Below are positions 22,764 through 35,398 of a DNA stretch of 64,000 nt, piece by piece. The notes under the pieces were generated by a model. That model was not told the origin of the DNA, searched no databases, and was given only the letters and a program-made list of their open reading frames with translations. The stretch comes from Ectobius pallidus. Its lineage: Eukaryota > Arthropoda > Insecta > Blattodea > Ectobiidae. The stretch lies in NCBI GenBank assembly GCA_964059195.1, contig CAXKWD010000004.1, positions 117,879,938 to 117,943,937 of the forward strand, given 5' to 3'. Both the position numbers and the translations under genes were made by a program. Positions within the stretch are counted from its first letter, which is position 1. Each line of letters starts with the position of its first letter.

Positions 22764-25317
22764 CAAAACGCTAATTTTTCTACATAAAAAACATTAATGA
22801 AGTTGTATTTATCCAATGTATTAACGTATGTTGTTAAAGACATGGTTACATACTTTTGGGAATAGCATGTTATTGCGTTTTTTCTGCTGTGAAAATTTTT
22901 CACATCATCTGGATAGTTTACATGTAACAATAGCATAGTTGATTCCTAACAATTTACATTCATTTCTGTATGGGTTTTAAAATGCAAGTGGCCCACTGAT
23001 AACTTAGTTCAGAAAATTTAATATAGATTTTATATGTTTATACTATAACTTAATTATCAACCGGCCAGAATGCCGGTATATAAATCTACAGTGAATAAAG
23101 AAAAATGTTACCATATTTCTGTGAGCTATTTGAGAAATCGTCTAATGCTAAGCAGGTTATAAGTTATAACACATACAAATGAAATGAGGATCAAGGTAGA
23201 GAGACATTTCCCGCAAATTTCAATTCATCTCTACAAATCTACTTATAATTCGAGATGAATGTGCTTAATTATAACTTCCTACAAGATGAGCTGATTTAGT
23301 ATTTGACGGAAATTGCCGCCTTCTGCACCTGTCGATATTGATTTGCCTCAAGTTATGTCTCGCCTACATAATTAGGTCGTACAGCTTCAAGTAGATATCT
23401 CAGATGGACGTGGATTATCGCTCTTACTCGGAATTTAACGCTGGGACAGGCAGATAATTAAAATTCAACATCCAATTTGAATTAAATTAATTAAAATGAG
23501 TAGAACTGATATAGACCAAAAAAGAACTGTAAAACTTTTGATATACTTCTACGAAAATTACAATGATTGAAATGAAAGAAGTTAGCGTTGTTTATGGCCC
23601 TCAGCTATTTTAGGACTGTTCTTTATTTACTGTTAAAATATATTCGGCCTGATTAACTTCGTTTTGTGACCTATTTGAAAAACACCTCGGGAGTGCGCTG
23701 ATTTGTATCCTTTGAAAACCCGTAGAAAGAAATCGGTATGAATGCCTGAACGATATTTTGATAACTTATTCATTTTCTCCGAAACAACAGTGAGAAAAGG
23801 TTTCATAAATACTGCTTATGCATGACTTCACTGCTCTTCCTTGACGTTCAACGAGGGAAGAATATACACATGCTTCTCCACGAGTGATCCGAGTTTGGGA
23901 GTGGTCTCTTCTTGGCCATCGAGCTGAGGAATTCCCGAAGAAGAATTTAACCTTTGCTCTCACGTTTGAAAACATTTGGTTTCCTTTCTATATCATTCAG
24001 GAGGGCAGAGTTGGTCAATGGTCGTTTTTATCTAGATGTTCGAGTTTCGTCAGGTTACAAAAAATTGTCCGGTCTTTTCTCCGCGAGCAATGGGGGATAG
24101 TAGGCCCTAGGCGAGGTAGTAGAAAGGCTTAAACAAATACTGCGGTTATCCAGCCCCGGCCAATCCAACAGTCCCACCTGAGGAGGTGCCCTTACAGGTC
24201 TGCTTTATAAACGTGATAATTCTACAATTATTAACAGGCGAGTTAAATGTTTGAAAACTCTTTCTATTTCATAAAACTTTCCACCAGACAAAAATTTAGT
24301 TGACAATTTTCTAAAGTGTCATGAGAATTTGTCTAATTTGTTTCATAGAATTTTACAATTGACGTGCAGAAACATAAGAAAATAACGTTTTCTAACATTA
24401 TTTTATAAAACAATTAAGAATAAGAATAACGTTAACGATACTGCATATTTGTCGGGTTGTGGTGAATTTGATGGCAATTGACTTCTCTGAAACGAGCATA
24501 TGTAATGGCATTTATACAATTTTTAATTCGAATGAAAACCGAACTAAAAATGTTTAATTTAGTTATGTTTATTTATAGCATTGACGCGTAGGATATGTAC
24601 AGTAGCAGTAATTAAAGTGAACACTACTTGAATTACATGGAATTTTCAAGCAGAGAATTAACTTTTTCTATTTGAATTATTCATATTTCAAATATAACGT
24701 CAAATTGTCAAAATTTCTGAGGAGTATAGGATACTGACTAATATAAGGAACAGATCATATGCCATAAGTAGAAATAATTTACTGAAGCAAACAATGAAGA
24801 TTTTTCTTCATTATCTATTACCATGTTCAATAGTATGAACTTATCATAGTTCATAGTCTCAGGCTTATGGTTGGCAAGAGTCAATGCGCATAACCGATCA
24901 ATGTTTATGTCAATAAAATCAGGTAAACTGATATAACCAAGTGCCAGAATACTTTTGTTTAATCGGTGATAATTGAAATTATGAAATGCAGAAAATAAGT
25001 TATTTTTGTAATTGATTTCAGAGTTAAGCTCCAGATCTATTCATTAAGAAGGCTTACGGAAAAACGAAGGCATAAAGTTTGATAAGCAAATGTGAAGGAA
25101 TGTGTGGGTAGTGTTATTTGTCAAAGCTACCCAATTGCCACTTCCAAAGCCTTATATGAACACTGTAAAATAATATGTTGTCTTCATTTGATTGCATTTA
25201 ATTGCATTTGATAAATGTCTGATTTGCATTTGATAAATTCTGGCACATAGTAATCAGTTCAAATACGTGACACTAAAAATAATGTAATCGTCAGGATTTT
25301 GAAATGCCTTCTACCAT
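22764..25317. other. AT-rich non-coding, nothing recognised
   Basis: About 2.5 kb. Short frames at 23766-23975 and 23884-24132 show no domain. CCAGCCCCGGCCAATCC near 24151 is a small GC-rich patch of unknown nature. Confidence 0.4.
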
Positions 25318-25368
25318 TACAGTACCATTACGCTACCCACTAGACCACGCAGGTGGCAGGCCTACTAA
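25318..25368 (-). repeat. SINE/tRNA-like head fragment, minus strand
   Basis: Reverse complement reads CCACCTGCGTGGTCTAGTGG then GTAGCGTAATGGTA, resembling the D-arm and A box of a tRNA. No B box follows, so this is a truncated SINE head or a tRNA fragment. Confidence 0.4.
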
Positions 25369-27049
25369 GGGAAAATGGCTTCTTAATTTTTTTCACTAAA
25401 ATTCTCTGAAGGGAAGGTATCATGAAATTATGTGGCCCAGTTTGGCAGCCCACCAAAAGCAAGATCATCCGGAGTAAATAGTACCAGCTTGTCAAATAAC
25501 GTATTTCTTTGAATGTTTCACATTACTAAAAAATATAGGTCAGCGATAGATTGTAAAGTAATCATTCTTATATGATGACATAACAGCAGAATATCCAATA
25601 AGGAGATGCGATGTCATCAAAGATGGATATTCCGTTGTAGTTACAAGGAATAATAACTGTCACAAATCTACTCTGATGAAGACGTAAGTATTACCCAGAT
25701 ATCATGGCTCTACTATAGTTTTTTTATTGAAACTGGAGAGAGACTATGAATTTTTAAAGTAAAGTATCACGACCGTTATTTTCTATACAGAAGATCTGAA
25801 CTTTCTACAGCTGTGTTAGTTTCTTCCTTGCATTTTATTTGCTGAACAGATTTCTCAAGGGAGTTCATCTCAATCTCTTACTCGCGCCTTATCTTTTCTT
25901 CTACATTTTATCACCATTCTGAGATTTCCTTCCTCCATACGCTTCTTAATCCTTTAATTTAAGTTAGTATTATCGAATTTCACTTCCTATACGTGACTGC
26001 TTCGAAGATCAGTTGATAATTAAATCTTCAGAACTATGAGCAATGTTTTCATAAGTAAATTAAATTAGGAGAGCGTGATGACAGTATTAAATTATTTTCT
26101 CACGTTTACTATTATTAAGGGACTAAGGAATAGATAATTTTCTCTTCTGTCACTTATACTTCACTTCTTGCTTTACGAATAAGTTTGATGCAAATTGTCA
26201 ATGCATTAGGGAATATACATTTATGGTTTGAACAATGTAGGGTGCCATTTCAGCTTGTAAAATTAATTTACTTCTAAAATTAATTTTTTGCCAATATCTA
26301 CTTGTGATTTATAGGTTATCATATGGACCGAGAAAATAAAAAACATTGAAAAAATCTCACATGAAACTCTTACATGACTTACATTCATATTCCACATAGA
26401 GTAAACGACTGTTTTGCAGTAGTGTGCATTCGTTCATTCATTAAATCAGTCAAAGCCACATTATTCGCGAGGCAAGATTAAATCCCTAAATTTGTAACTG
26501 CCCTTCAGAGAATTGATTGGAAACATTTCAAATTAAAAAATTAACTCTTAATATATATGTAATTCGTTTATAAAATATAAACAAAATCATTGGTTGATTT
26601 TCAAGAAGATCGTGAGAAATAAAATTATCTTCATGTACAATGGTATATATTCAACACACGTAACTCGAGATCCGGATTCTCTCAAGATAGATTCCGGACT
26701 TCTCGTTATGATATGAAATCTAGATCACTTTCATCAAGCTTAAAATCATATTAAAAAATTCTATACCCAAGTAATATATACTTTTTTATTTTTTTAATAA
26801 ATTTTGTCACCTCTAACTAGTTTTGTGATTTATATAGATACAACTCTTGACATTTACAAAGAAGATTACGTTATTATCATAAGTCTATTCATTTATATAA
26901 CATTTATTTATGACTCTAGTAATAGCCTGATTATTTGACTCGTGTGCTATATTATTTAGTAAAATAATGTATACATTAAATAACACATCTTTAGTATAGC
27001 ACTTTATTATATTTTCTTGTTTTCAGCAAAATTAATAACATATTTTATC
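25369..27049. other. AT-rich non-coding, nothing recognised
   Basis: No coding frames and no repeat ends recognised over about 1.7 kb. Confidence 0.4.
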
Positions 27050-27235
27050 GAGCGAGGTAGCAGAGATGTTAACGTCTTGGGCTCGCATTCGGGAGGTCCC
27101 AGGTTCAAATCCCGTGGCCGGCCAATTTGACTTGGGTTTTTTCATGGTTTCCTCAGTCGTAAAAGCAAATGCCAAATTGGATATTTACATCCCATGAAAC
27201 ATTCTCGCTATTTCATCCTATATCATATTATGTCC
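27050..27235 (+). repeat. tRNA-derived SINE, GGCCAATTTGACTT family
   Basis: The head GAGCGAGGTAGCAGAGATG carries an A-box-like start and a perfect B box GGTTCAAATCCC at 27102-27113. The body GGCCAATTTGACTTGGG with CATGGTTTCC recurs at 28105 and 44585, defining a family with three copies in this window, all in plus orientation. Confidence 0.75.
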
Positions 27236-27264
27236 AATAATTAATCAATTAATAATTTATTATT

Positions 27265-28260
27265 AAGTGCCAGTATGGTACTTTATGAGATTGTGTGTGG
27301 GGACGAAAAATGTCTGTCCGACCGTCCGTCCGTCCGTGTGTCTGTACGCGCCATAACTCAAATACGCTTTTTCGGATTTTCATGAAACTTGGAAAAAACA
27401 TTTATATTGTCCATGGGAAGAACCCTATTGATATTGAACCAAATCGGTTCACCGGTACCGGAGTAAAACCCAATTTAGTGTCTATTTTAAAGGCGCAATG
27501 ACTCAAATACGCTTTATCGTATTTTTATGAAACTTCGTATACGCATTTATAATGTCCATGGGAAGACGTCTATTGATATTCGACTAAATCGGTTGGCCAG
27601 TACCGGAATAATGCCCAATTTAGTGTCTTTTATGTTAATATATAAGAAGTCGCGATAACTCCAATATCCTTTAGGCCTATTAGATTTTCCTGAAACTTTG
27701 TATACCATTTATAATGTACATGGGAAGATGTCTACTGATATTGGATCAAATCGGTAGAGCGGTACCGGAGTAAAACCCAATTTAGTGTCTATTTTTAAAG
27801 ACGCGGTAACTCAAATTCGCTTTACCGGATTTTTATGAAACTTGGTATACACATTTATAATGTCCATGGAAGACGTCTAGTGATATTGGATAAAATCGGT
27901 TTACCTGTTTCGGAGTAATGCTCAATTTAGTGCCTATTTTATGGTAATATACGTATTCGAAAGAATTTATGAAATGCAAATCAGTTATCATGACAACATA
28001 GTCAATTGTTTTACTGTGATCTTATAAGGCTTTGAAAATTAAAATACAGTTAGCTATGACAAATAACACTATTGTTTTACATGCGCTTATCCAACTAGAC
28101 CGTTAAACTGACCCAGGTGGCTGAGATGGTAACTTCTTGGCCTCACATTCTGGAGTTCCATGATTCAAATCCCGAAACCGGCCAATTTGACTTTTTTTTT
28201 GTATTCTGCATATCATAATTGCATAATCAAACTGATTAAACAAAAACATACTGGCACTTT
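27265..28260 (+). mobile_element. Repeat of four ~150 bp units with inverted ends, copy 1
   Basis: It begins AAGTGCCAGTATGGTACTTT and closes with the inverted sequence CATACTGGCACTTT (28247-28260), a 13 bp terminal match. A GTCCGTCCGTCC-rich patch is followed by four tandem units of about 150 bp (roughly from 27353, 27498, 27657 and 27807), each with AACTCAAATACGCTTT, ATGAAACTTGG, AATGTCCATGGGAAGA and CCGGTACCGGAGTAA-like blocks in the same order. A SINE (28105-28200) lies near the right end. The units are open in places (27295-27501), but no known domain is encoded. Two further copies lie at 32047-32742 and 40840-41032. Confidence 0.6.
28105..28200 (+). repeat. tRNA-derived SINE, GGCCAATTTGACTT family, truncated
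   Basis: Head GACCCAGGTGGCTGAGATGG, B box GATTCAAATCCC at 28162-28173, then GGCCAATTTGACTT and a T-rich end. It is shorter than the copy at 27050 and lies inside the four-unit repeat. Confidence 0.65.
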
Positions 28261-29219
28261 GTTACATCAGTTTACCAGATTTTATTAAATTAATATAATT
28301 AATGAATTAATAATTTAAATTAATAACAGTTGAAAGTTACTTCTTAAAATTCGCCAACAGTAGAAAATAACTGAACAGAATAGTTTCATGGCCCACTGTA
28401 GGACACAGATCCTGAACTTCTGATATGGCCTAGAAGCTGAAAGGAGTATAAATACAGATGCATTAAAAAACAGATGCATTAACAGTTAAAAGTAGAGTTG
28501 CGGGAAAAATATTATATTGGCATACATTTTCTTATTGCGATATATCATAATTGAATTTTAAATTACGTATGGAGAGGAACTTAACATCTGCTGTATTCAT
28601 ATTTATAACTTTCCGCTCATTGTTAGAGAGTGTTGGAAACTGATTAAAGCAATTTGTAGTATTTGTGATGTTTAACCGGATGGTAAACTGGAGGAATACG
28701 TGTAGCACGTAGTGTTTACATAAGGGCTCTGTTCTGGAATACAAATACACCACATTGCCAGAGCTGAATATTCACGCAGCCTCGCTACATTTTGTATGAA
28801 AACCAACAGCGCAGCTCATAGTCAACATACCCATGCACTGTACGCTATTATTTTTATTAGGTCAGTGCTTATAGATATACAAGATTTAAATAAATTTGTA
28901 ACAGACTCAGCTTGATCACTTAGAAACGAATAAAACGCTAATGTTAACCAATATTTTGAAGCGCTTAGAGATTACGCAATTTTCTGCAGGCTCTTTCGAG
29001 ATATCTTTAAACAGGCATTTTACAACCCCATCTTTCCTCCCAAGCCTATGAAGCCTGGTGAAGGAAAATTAAGGCGTGAAAGGAATAGGTAAGGCGTAAA
29101 TTGGCAAATAATTTCCAGTAAATATTATTTTTAAGGTTCTTTAAGGTGTCGCAATTCAACGATAGGGACCCAACGGCTTTTTCCCTTTTCGAAAGAAGCA
29201 ATGTTGCGAGATTTTGCTC
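28261..29219. other. AT-rich non-coding, nothing recognised
   Basis: Short frames at 28532-28753 and 29046-29237 on the minus strand carry no domain. Confidence 0.4.
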
Positions 29220-29310
29220 CCGAAAAGACCCACACACTTACCCGAGTTTGATCTCATAGGCGTCGGGTGTCTCGACAAACATCCTAACCTATCGGGCCAC
29301 ATATAATCAT
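29220..29310 (-). repeat. tRNA-like SINE head, minus strand, degraded
   Basis: Reverse complement GTGGCCCGATAGGTTAGGATG starts a tRNA-like stretch with A-box character and a B-box-like GAGATCAAACTCGGG. No body identified. Confidence 0.4.
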
Positions 29311-29340
29311 TTTTCCATACATTCAATTGTGAAAAGAAAA

Positions 29341-29590
29341 ACTTTTGCTCTCATTTGCTATTTTTCCTTCTCTCCTCATATTCCTTCTCATCTTCTCTTT
29401 TCCTCTTTTTCTTTCTCATATTTCTCCTTTTCTTTCTACTTACTCTAGTCCTCTCTTCTCATCATGTTCCTCCACCTCCTTATTCTCTTCCTTGTTCTTT
29501 TTATCCTCCTCTTTGCTCTCTTTCTTATCCTCAGTCTCTTTCTCCATCTCCACCTTCTCTGTCTTCTTAATCATATTTCTTCTTAAAGTC
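29341..29590. repeat. 250 bp polypyrimidine (CT-rich) tract
   Basis: Almost only C and T on the plus strand (TTCCTTCTCTCCTCATATTCC and similar). It creates two long overlapping Ser/Leu/Phe-rich frames (29345-29641, 29355-29570) that are artefacts of composition. Confidence 0.85.
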
Positions 29591-30374
29591 TACACTCAAT
29601 TATTTCATCACGCTTTCGATACTCCTATGTGGTGTATGTAATGCGTTTGTGAATGGTTGTAGGGGTAGTAATAACTGTGTCCTAGATGATAGAGAGTTTA
29701 TCCCACTTTTATACGTTGACGACCAATAAAACTGTTAAATAATATAGTCAGCAGAACCGAATCGTAGTGGCCCTTCACTAAGCGTCACTTGACAGGGACT
29801 GCCAGAATGCATTGGTCATCATTAGTCTTCCCTGAGATATCGCTTAACTTCTGTTAATATTGGACGTGGTAAAACCAAAAGCTCATAGCAGACACTTGGA
29901 AGGTTAAGAACAGCTGTTATGTTATTTTGAATCGTAAACATTGTTTAACATAACTTTGTCCGTCTATATCAAGTTCTATTTTATGCGCTGGGCTGTAAAG
30001 AAAGTTCTAGACTGTTAAGAGTAAAGAAAAAGTGCAAGGTTCCAAGCAAGTCATAGTAATTATTGAAGATATCACCAGATGTCACTGTCATTCTCTTCCA
30101 ATTTCGTACAAATAATTATTTATTTCCTGCATGTTAACTACAAATAGGCCTAGTATTATTCCTATTATTATCGTGTATCTATAATCATTTGCAATTCAAA
30201 GTAGCATAAATAGCTATTTCAGCGCTGAGAATTTGACCCATAAACTAAATAAATGGTTTTGACAAAACACACGTATGTCACCACAATATTTAATTTCGCT
30301 CAAAACATTACTTATTAACTTCATTCCTCTCCATTTATTAAATGTCTGTAATTCCTTATCATAACGAAGGATTT
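29591..30374. other. Non-coding, nothing recognised
   Basis: AT-rich with no domain-bearing frame. Confidence 0.4.
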
Positions 30375-30378
30375 TTAA

Positions 30379-31873
30379 CCCATTAACGCCTAGCACTGCT
30401 GTATGGTAACAAATATAACACATTCTTAAAGTTCTTCCTGTGCTTTCAAAATTACGCTGGAGGTTTGGTACCAGTACTTATCGCTTAGTAAAGGAGCCAC
30501 GTTTATGACAGTACAGTGGTCATTGTCGTGTTTGTTATGATAATAACGTACAGACTACTTGGAAACTGCTATAGCTGAAAGTGGAGCAGAAATGGACACC
30601 CATTTTTAAGTATATTTTTATAAGCTTGGAATTATTATATGGATTATTTCTGGGCAGTATAATTCTCTGAATAGTGCAATATATATTTTCTGGGTGTTAT
30701 TCTGCTAAAACAGGTTTCAACAATTTCAATGCTACCATATGGGTAAACTAGGCGTTTATACTCAGTAAGACGTATAGCCTACTTCGTTACGTTGTTTCAG
30801 GAAAGGGTTTTCACTTGCTGAAGCACTGTAGATAATTTACAGTTCATCAATGATATTGATGTGTTTATTGAGTTACCAGTACCAAATGTAGACATAGATA
30901 AGGATTTTGGAAACGAGATTGCCTGCTCGTAAAGACAAGTATTTTTTTTTTAAGTTGGCATTTTGAGGTAGCATTAGGAAAAATTGATGGACTGCTTTAT
31001 GTTCGATGGATGGATAACTCAGAAGTAGGAATGATCTCATGTTCGTGTGGTGCACAAGAAGTTGGTCAAGTGAAAAGATTTTTAGAGCAGCAGAAGCGAA
31101 ATGTAATGTTTCCAAGATCGAGGCTGACCACCACATAAAACACCTTTATGGGAGGCACTGCCTACTATCGCATTGGGATACGAAGCGAAAAATGGTACTG
31201 GCTTTTATTTATGTGAATGCTAGTTGTCGGTATCAACAGCTGGATTTTGTAGAATAAAGTTAGAAGACAAAAATAGCTCAGCTAGATTTCAAAGGAGAAA
31301 TAGCTACAATCTACGTCGAGAGAGATAGAAACTGTACCAAAAGTAGCTGAAAGACAAGCAGCTTCACCGATATCACTTAGCGGTCTCATATCACATTCTG
31401 TAAGATTTGATAGAACTGACCACCTTGTCTAACAAAAAGGAAGAAAAAGGAAAAGGTGTGCTAATGACAAATGTAAATCCAGTGTGAGAACAATGGGTTT
31501 GAAGTGTGGATTATGCATCGACTGATTTATTCCCTTTCATACTCGCTAGATTTTGTGTGATTTTACAAACTCAGAAAGTACTGATGTGTGTATAGTAGTG
31601 CATTTTTATGAAATTACGCAATGCGTTTGCTTTGTTTTTAACAGAATTACCTTTAATAATGATATAGAGAAGTTGCCAAATATTTAGAATGCAATTTTTT
31701 AATGAAAATTATACGCCATAAACTAGGCAGTGGAAGCGCCTAGCGCTACGATATGGTAACATCAAATATTTTCAAAACTGAATTTCAAATTCAGGAAATT
31801 TGTGTTATTTTTGGGCATAATAAAGTAAAAAAATAATAAAAATTAGTAATAAAATAAGTCAGGCGTTAATGGG
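30379..31873 (+). mobile_element. piggyBac-like element, internally deleted, TTAA borders
   Basis: A 1495 bp element flanked by TTAA on both sides (30375-30378 and 31874-31877). The ends are perfect 13 bp inverted repeats, CCCATTAACGCCT and AGGCGTTAATGGG; just inside, CTAGCACTGCTGTATGGTAAC on the left is mirrored by a TAGCGCTACGATATGGTAAC block on the right in direct orientation. The TTAA target and CCC/GGG ends are diagnostic of the piggyBac superfamily. Full-length elements are usually 2.3 kb or more, so about a third is missing. Confidence 0.9.
30840..31530 (+). pseudogene. piggyBac-like transposase remnant
   Basis: Three recognisable pieces of a piggyBac (PGBD-type) transposase. An acidic N-terminal segment, FINDIDVFIELPVPNVD, lies near 30843-30893. 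A C-terminal part of the catalytic domain lies at about 31066-31220: VKRFLEQQKRNVMFPRSR, then NTFMGGTAYY (normally xxMGGVDxxDQ), then RSEKWYWLLF, the usual RxKKWYWxLF motif. A cysteine-rich end near 31461-31530 (CKSSVRTM, LKCGLC) corresponds to the C-terminal zinc-binding domain. The central DDD catalytic segment is deleted, and stops interrupt the rest. Confidence 0.85.
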
Positions 31874-32046
31874 TTAATAGTAGTTCGTTATGCTTTTTCT
31901 ATGAATTTAAGAGAGAAATACATTTCTTTATAAATAAGTTAGATCACGATATAGTATTTTCAGAAAATGTTTTTGCTACGTTCAACTATTTTCATCCGTG
32001 ATTTGTTCCAAACAAATTTTTGCCAACCAAAGAGGCTGAATTCCGC

Positions 32047-32742
32047 TGAATTCTTTAAAATAGACACTAAATTGGGTATTACTCCGGTACCGGTCTACCG
32101 ATTTGGTCCAATATCAATGGATGTCTTTACATGTACATTATAAATGGGTATACAAAGTTTCAAGAAAATCCATTAAAGCATATTTGAGTTACCGCGACTT
32201 CTTTTATATTAACATAAAAGGAACTAAATTGGGCATTATTCCGGTACTGGCCAACCGATTTCGTCGAATATCAATAGACGTCTTCCCACGGACATTATAA
32301 ATGCGTATACGAAGTTTCATAAAAATCCGATAAAGCGTGTTTGAGTTGTTGCGCCTTTAAAATAGACACTAAATTGGATTTTACTCCGGTACCGGTGAAC
32401 AGATTAGGTTCAAATTCAATAGGGTACTTTTCATGAACGTCATAAATACGTACACCAAGTTTCATGGAAATCCGATACAGCGTATTTGAGTTATGGCGCC
32501 TTTCTAATATAATCTATTAAAATAGGCACTAAATTGGGCATTACTCCGGTACCGGTGAACCGACTAGGTTCAATAACAATAAGGTTCTTTCCATGGACAT
32601 TATAAATGTGTTTTCCAAGTTTCATGAAAATCCGAAAAAGCGTATTTGAGTTATGGTGCGTACAGACACACGGACAGACAGACAGACGGACAGACATTTT
32701 TTCATCCCCCACACAATCTCATAAAGTACCATACTGGCACTT
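32047..32742 (-). mobile_element. Repeat of four ~150 bp units, copy 2, minus strand
   Basis: Same architecture as 27265-28260 in reverse: on the minus strand it begins AAGTGCCAGTATGGTACTTT at 32742, has GTCTGTCCGTCTGTCTGTC near 32675, and then four units with GGTACCGGAGTAA-like cores (CTCCGGTACCGG on the plus strand at about 32082, 32240 degenerate, 32382 and 32545). The distal inverted end present in copy 1 was not found here. Confidence 0.65.
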
Positions 32743-33799
32743 AAAGACATAAAAGTCGTACGATGTTCGACCGTTATAAGAACTCAACAAGCTCACGCGA
32801 TTAACAAAACTCGCTAGCACTAGTAACTTCGTGCTTGTCTGTTAAGTTCTATTGTACGGTCTTAATCATAAGTAACTACGTCATATTATTCAGGGTAATT
32901 TCATTCTTCTTATGTGGAGAAACGTAACTTAGAGATTAACATTTGATAAATCATATGCTTATTCGTTTCCCCATTGAAAACTCTTAATTTAACTGAGGCT
33001 AAAAATATAAACTGCACTGCCAAACTATGTTCGTTGATTTTTAAGATATATTTAGTAGGCTGTATGCATACCTTAAAGAATTGTTTTAATAATTCTTGTC
33101 CAGAGCTTGTAATGTTAAAGTAAATTTATTTCTGCAAAGTAACCCAACTAACCCTATTGTATATTATAAGTGTTTGGTTTGCCTTTCTAGACGGCGTTGA
33201 TGCTATAAAGCGTAACATGAACATTCAATATTAACTGATATGAAAGTAAAATACTTTGCTATTAAGAAACTAAAACCTTGGTTTGGTTATAGAAGTTGCT
33301 TAACACTTGGACTCTTATTTCCTTGAATTTCTAGTCTCCAATAGTGAACTTTTAAGAGCTTCCTGCCTCGAGTGTTCATTATTTAATCTTAGTGAAATAA
33401 CTAGGCTGCTGTGGTTCCGGTTAAAATAAATCTAGCATCCGACCTTGTAAAAACACTGAACAAACACCCTTAACAAGTACCGTTCATATAACACCAACGC
33501 GTTCTTTAAAGCTTTAAAAAATCAGTCTGTTATGGAGCAAAAATTCTCTGAATCCCAATCAGTGAAGGGAAAGGGCAGTTGACAACACTTGATTTAGGCG
33601 ATACAAAATACATTTACTTGTTGTTGGGTTTTTTATATTTTTTTTACTGTGTTAGTACTCCAATAGCAGGGCTCAGAAGTCCTGTGATACTTACAGGAAT
33701 ATAGACAAAAACAATATTACAAACAGGAAAATAGGTACTAGATGGATGTGATTGATTTACACGTTTCAATTGCCTACTTAAATGATTCCAAAGTTCAAT
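32743..33799. other. AT-rich non-coding, nothing recognised
   Basis: No coding signal or repeat end recognised. Confidence 0.4.
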
Positions 33800-33899
33800 A
33801 ATAATAATTTTTAGATTCACGGCGTTCAGGCTGGATTTAAAATTCTGCTCCAGGATGCCTCCAGCCTCCTCAGGAGCAGATTCTTCACGGGTCTTGCCC

Positions 33900-34160
33900 T
33901 TATAGCACCTTCCTCAAAATGTGAGCAGTTCCGAGCAGGGCAATCTCTTGAATTTTGGAAACCTGTGCTTCTCCCATTATCTGTGATAGATTACTTTCCA
34001 GGTTTTTTGGTATCGTACCCAGTGCTCCAACTATAAAAGGTATGACTTCAGTTTTCGCGTTCCACATTCGACTTATTTCTATCTGAAGGTCTCTATATTT
34101 CAGCCTTTTTTTAAGTTTCTTTGAAATCATGTTCTAGCAGTTTGGGATGGCAACATCAAT
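33900..34160 (-). pseudogene. R4-like LINE endonuclease C-terminal part
   Basis: In the frame restored after the TAA-rich patch the minus strand reads LIDVAIP (with the expected catalytic Asp), a stop, then a basic segment ending RLKYRDLQIEISRMWNAKTE and VIPFIVGALGTIPKNLES. This block is the conserved end of R4-type endonuclease domains. The interval between PD and LID is longer than the usual 12-14 residues because of AT-rich expansion. The 3' UTR beyond 33900 has a CTGCTCC/GGAGCAG hairpin (about 33844-33884). Confidence 0.8.
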
Positions 34161-34189
34161 TAATTAGCATTATTAATATGAATTATTAA

Positions 34190-35398
34190 TTAATTCTTAG
34201 CGTTTCGTATTACTGTGTCTGGCTTGTTTGCAGAGACTGTTCGATCTGTATGGATTTGTCGATCATACAGTACTGTAACATGTCCAATACATTCAACAGG
34301 GTTTGGGGTATGTTCATACCATATACTGCATGTTTCTGAGCTTAGGGATTTGCATACTTGCCAATGTAGATATTTACATACATTATTATGTCTCTCCAAG
34401 TATTCTTTTTTTGCTAGAATAGGGCATGCTGAGATAATATGATCAACAGTTTCTGATTGACTCGGACAGAGGCGACATTCATCATCTTGTGAATTCTTCA
34501 GAACATATTTCTCATAATGATGTGTTCTTAAAGCTTGATCTTGAGCAGCAATGATAGTGGCTTCAGTCTCCGGCTTCAATTTTCCTCTGATTAGCCACCT
34601 GTATGTCTTTTCTTTGTCTATTTGTATTCCATCCAACCTTTTCAGGTTCTGTCCGTGTAGTTGTTTGTTTCGCCATGCTTCTTTTAACCTATTCTGTGAT
34701 TCTATTTTGCTGTTAAATTTATTCAGCATAGAGTTATCATCTGAAGATATCTGTGGGGTTTGTATACTTTTTAAGACAATATTTCTCGCTTGACTTATGA
34801 TTCCATTATTACCATACTTTAAGTCCATCACATTAATCTGTCTCAAATATGTATCATCGAAATGGTTTGCTACATATCTTTCTAGGTTAAATATCGCATT
34901 TTGGTGTGCAGCTTCAATTAGTCGGAGTCCTCTTCCTCCTTGTTTTCGTGAAACATAAAGTCTGTCAACATCAGGTCTAGAGTGAATTAACCCACACATA
35001 TGAAGCATTTTTCGGGTTTTATGGTCCATGCAATAAATTTCTTGTTTTGTCCATTTAATTAGTCCAAACCCATATTCTACTACTGGAACAGCTAATGTGC
35101 CAATTGCCGTAATTTTATTTTTGACACTTAATTCAGTTCGCGTGATAATTCTGACTCTTCTATAATATCCTTTTCGTATCTCATCTTTCATTTTTTCTGT
35201 GCAGATTCCAAAATTTTCTTCTATCCCCAGATATTTGTAGTTCCTTTCCGGTTCCAAATCCCTGATTTCTAGATCAGTATCTAAGCTAATGTTTTCGGTC
35301 TTCTTTGGCTTGCCCTTCTCTATATTTATTTGTGCACATTTATCTACGCCAAGTTCTAACGAGACATCATCACTAAACTCTTTAACCACAGTCAACAT
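34190..35398 (-). pseudogene. R4-like LINE thumb, finger and start of endonuclease
   Basis: About 400 uninterrupted codons. Visible parts: post-catalytic RT region (LGVDKCAQI, YKYLGIEE), thumb (NKITAIGTLAVPVVEYGFGL, QGGRGLRLIEAAHQNAIFNL), a CCHC-type finger CRLCPSQSETVDHIISAC, and the beginning of the restriction-like endonuclease, ANKPDTVIRNAKN, holding the PD of the active site. The frame ends in a TAA-rich patch (about 34150-34190), where the second catalytic Asp should follow. Confidence 0.85.

Noticed and set aside
29345..29641. 98-codon Ser/Phe/Leu-rich membrane-like protein
   Set aside because: A by-product of the CT-rich tract; two frames are equally open.
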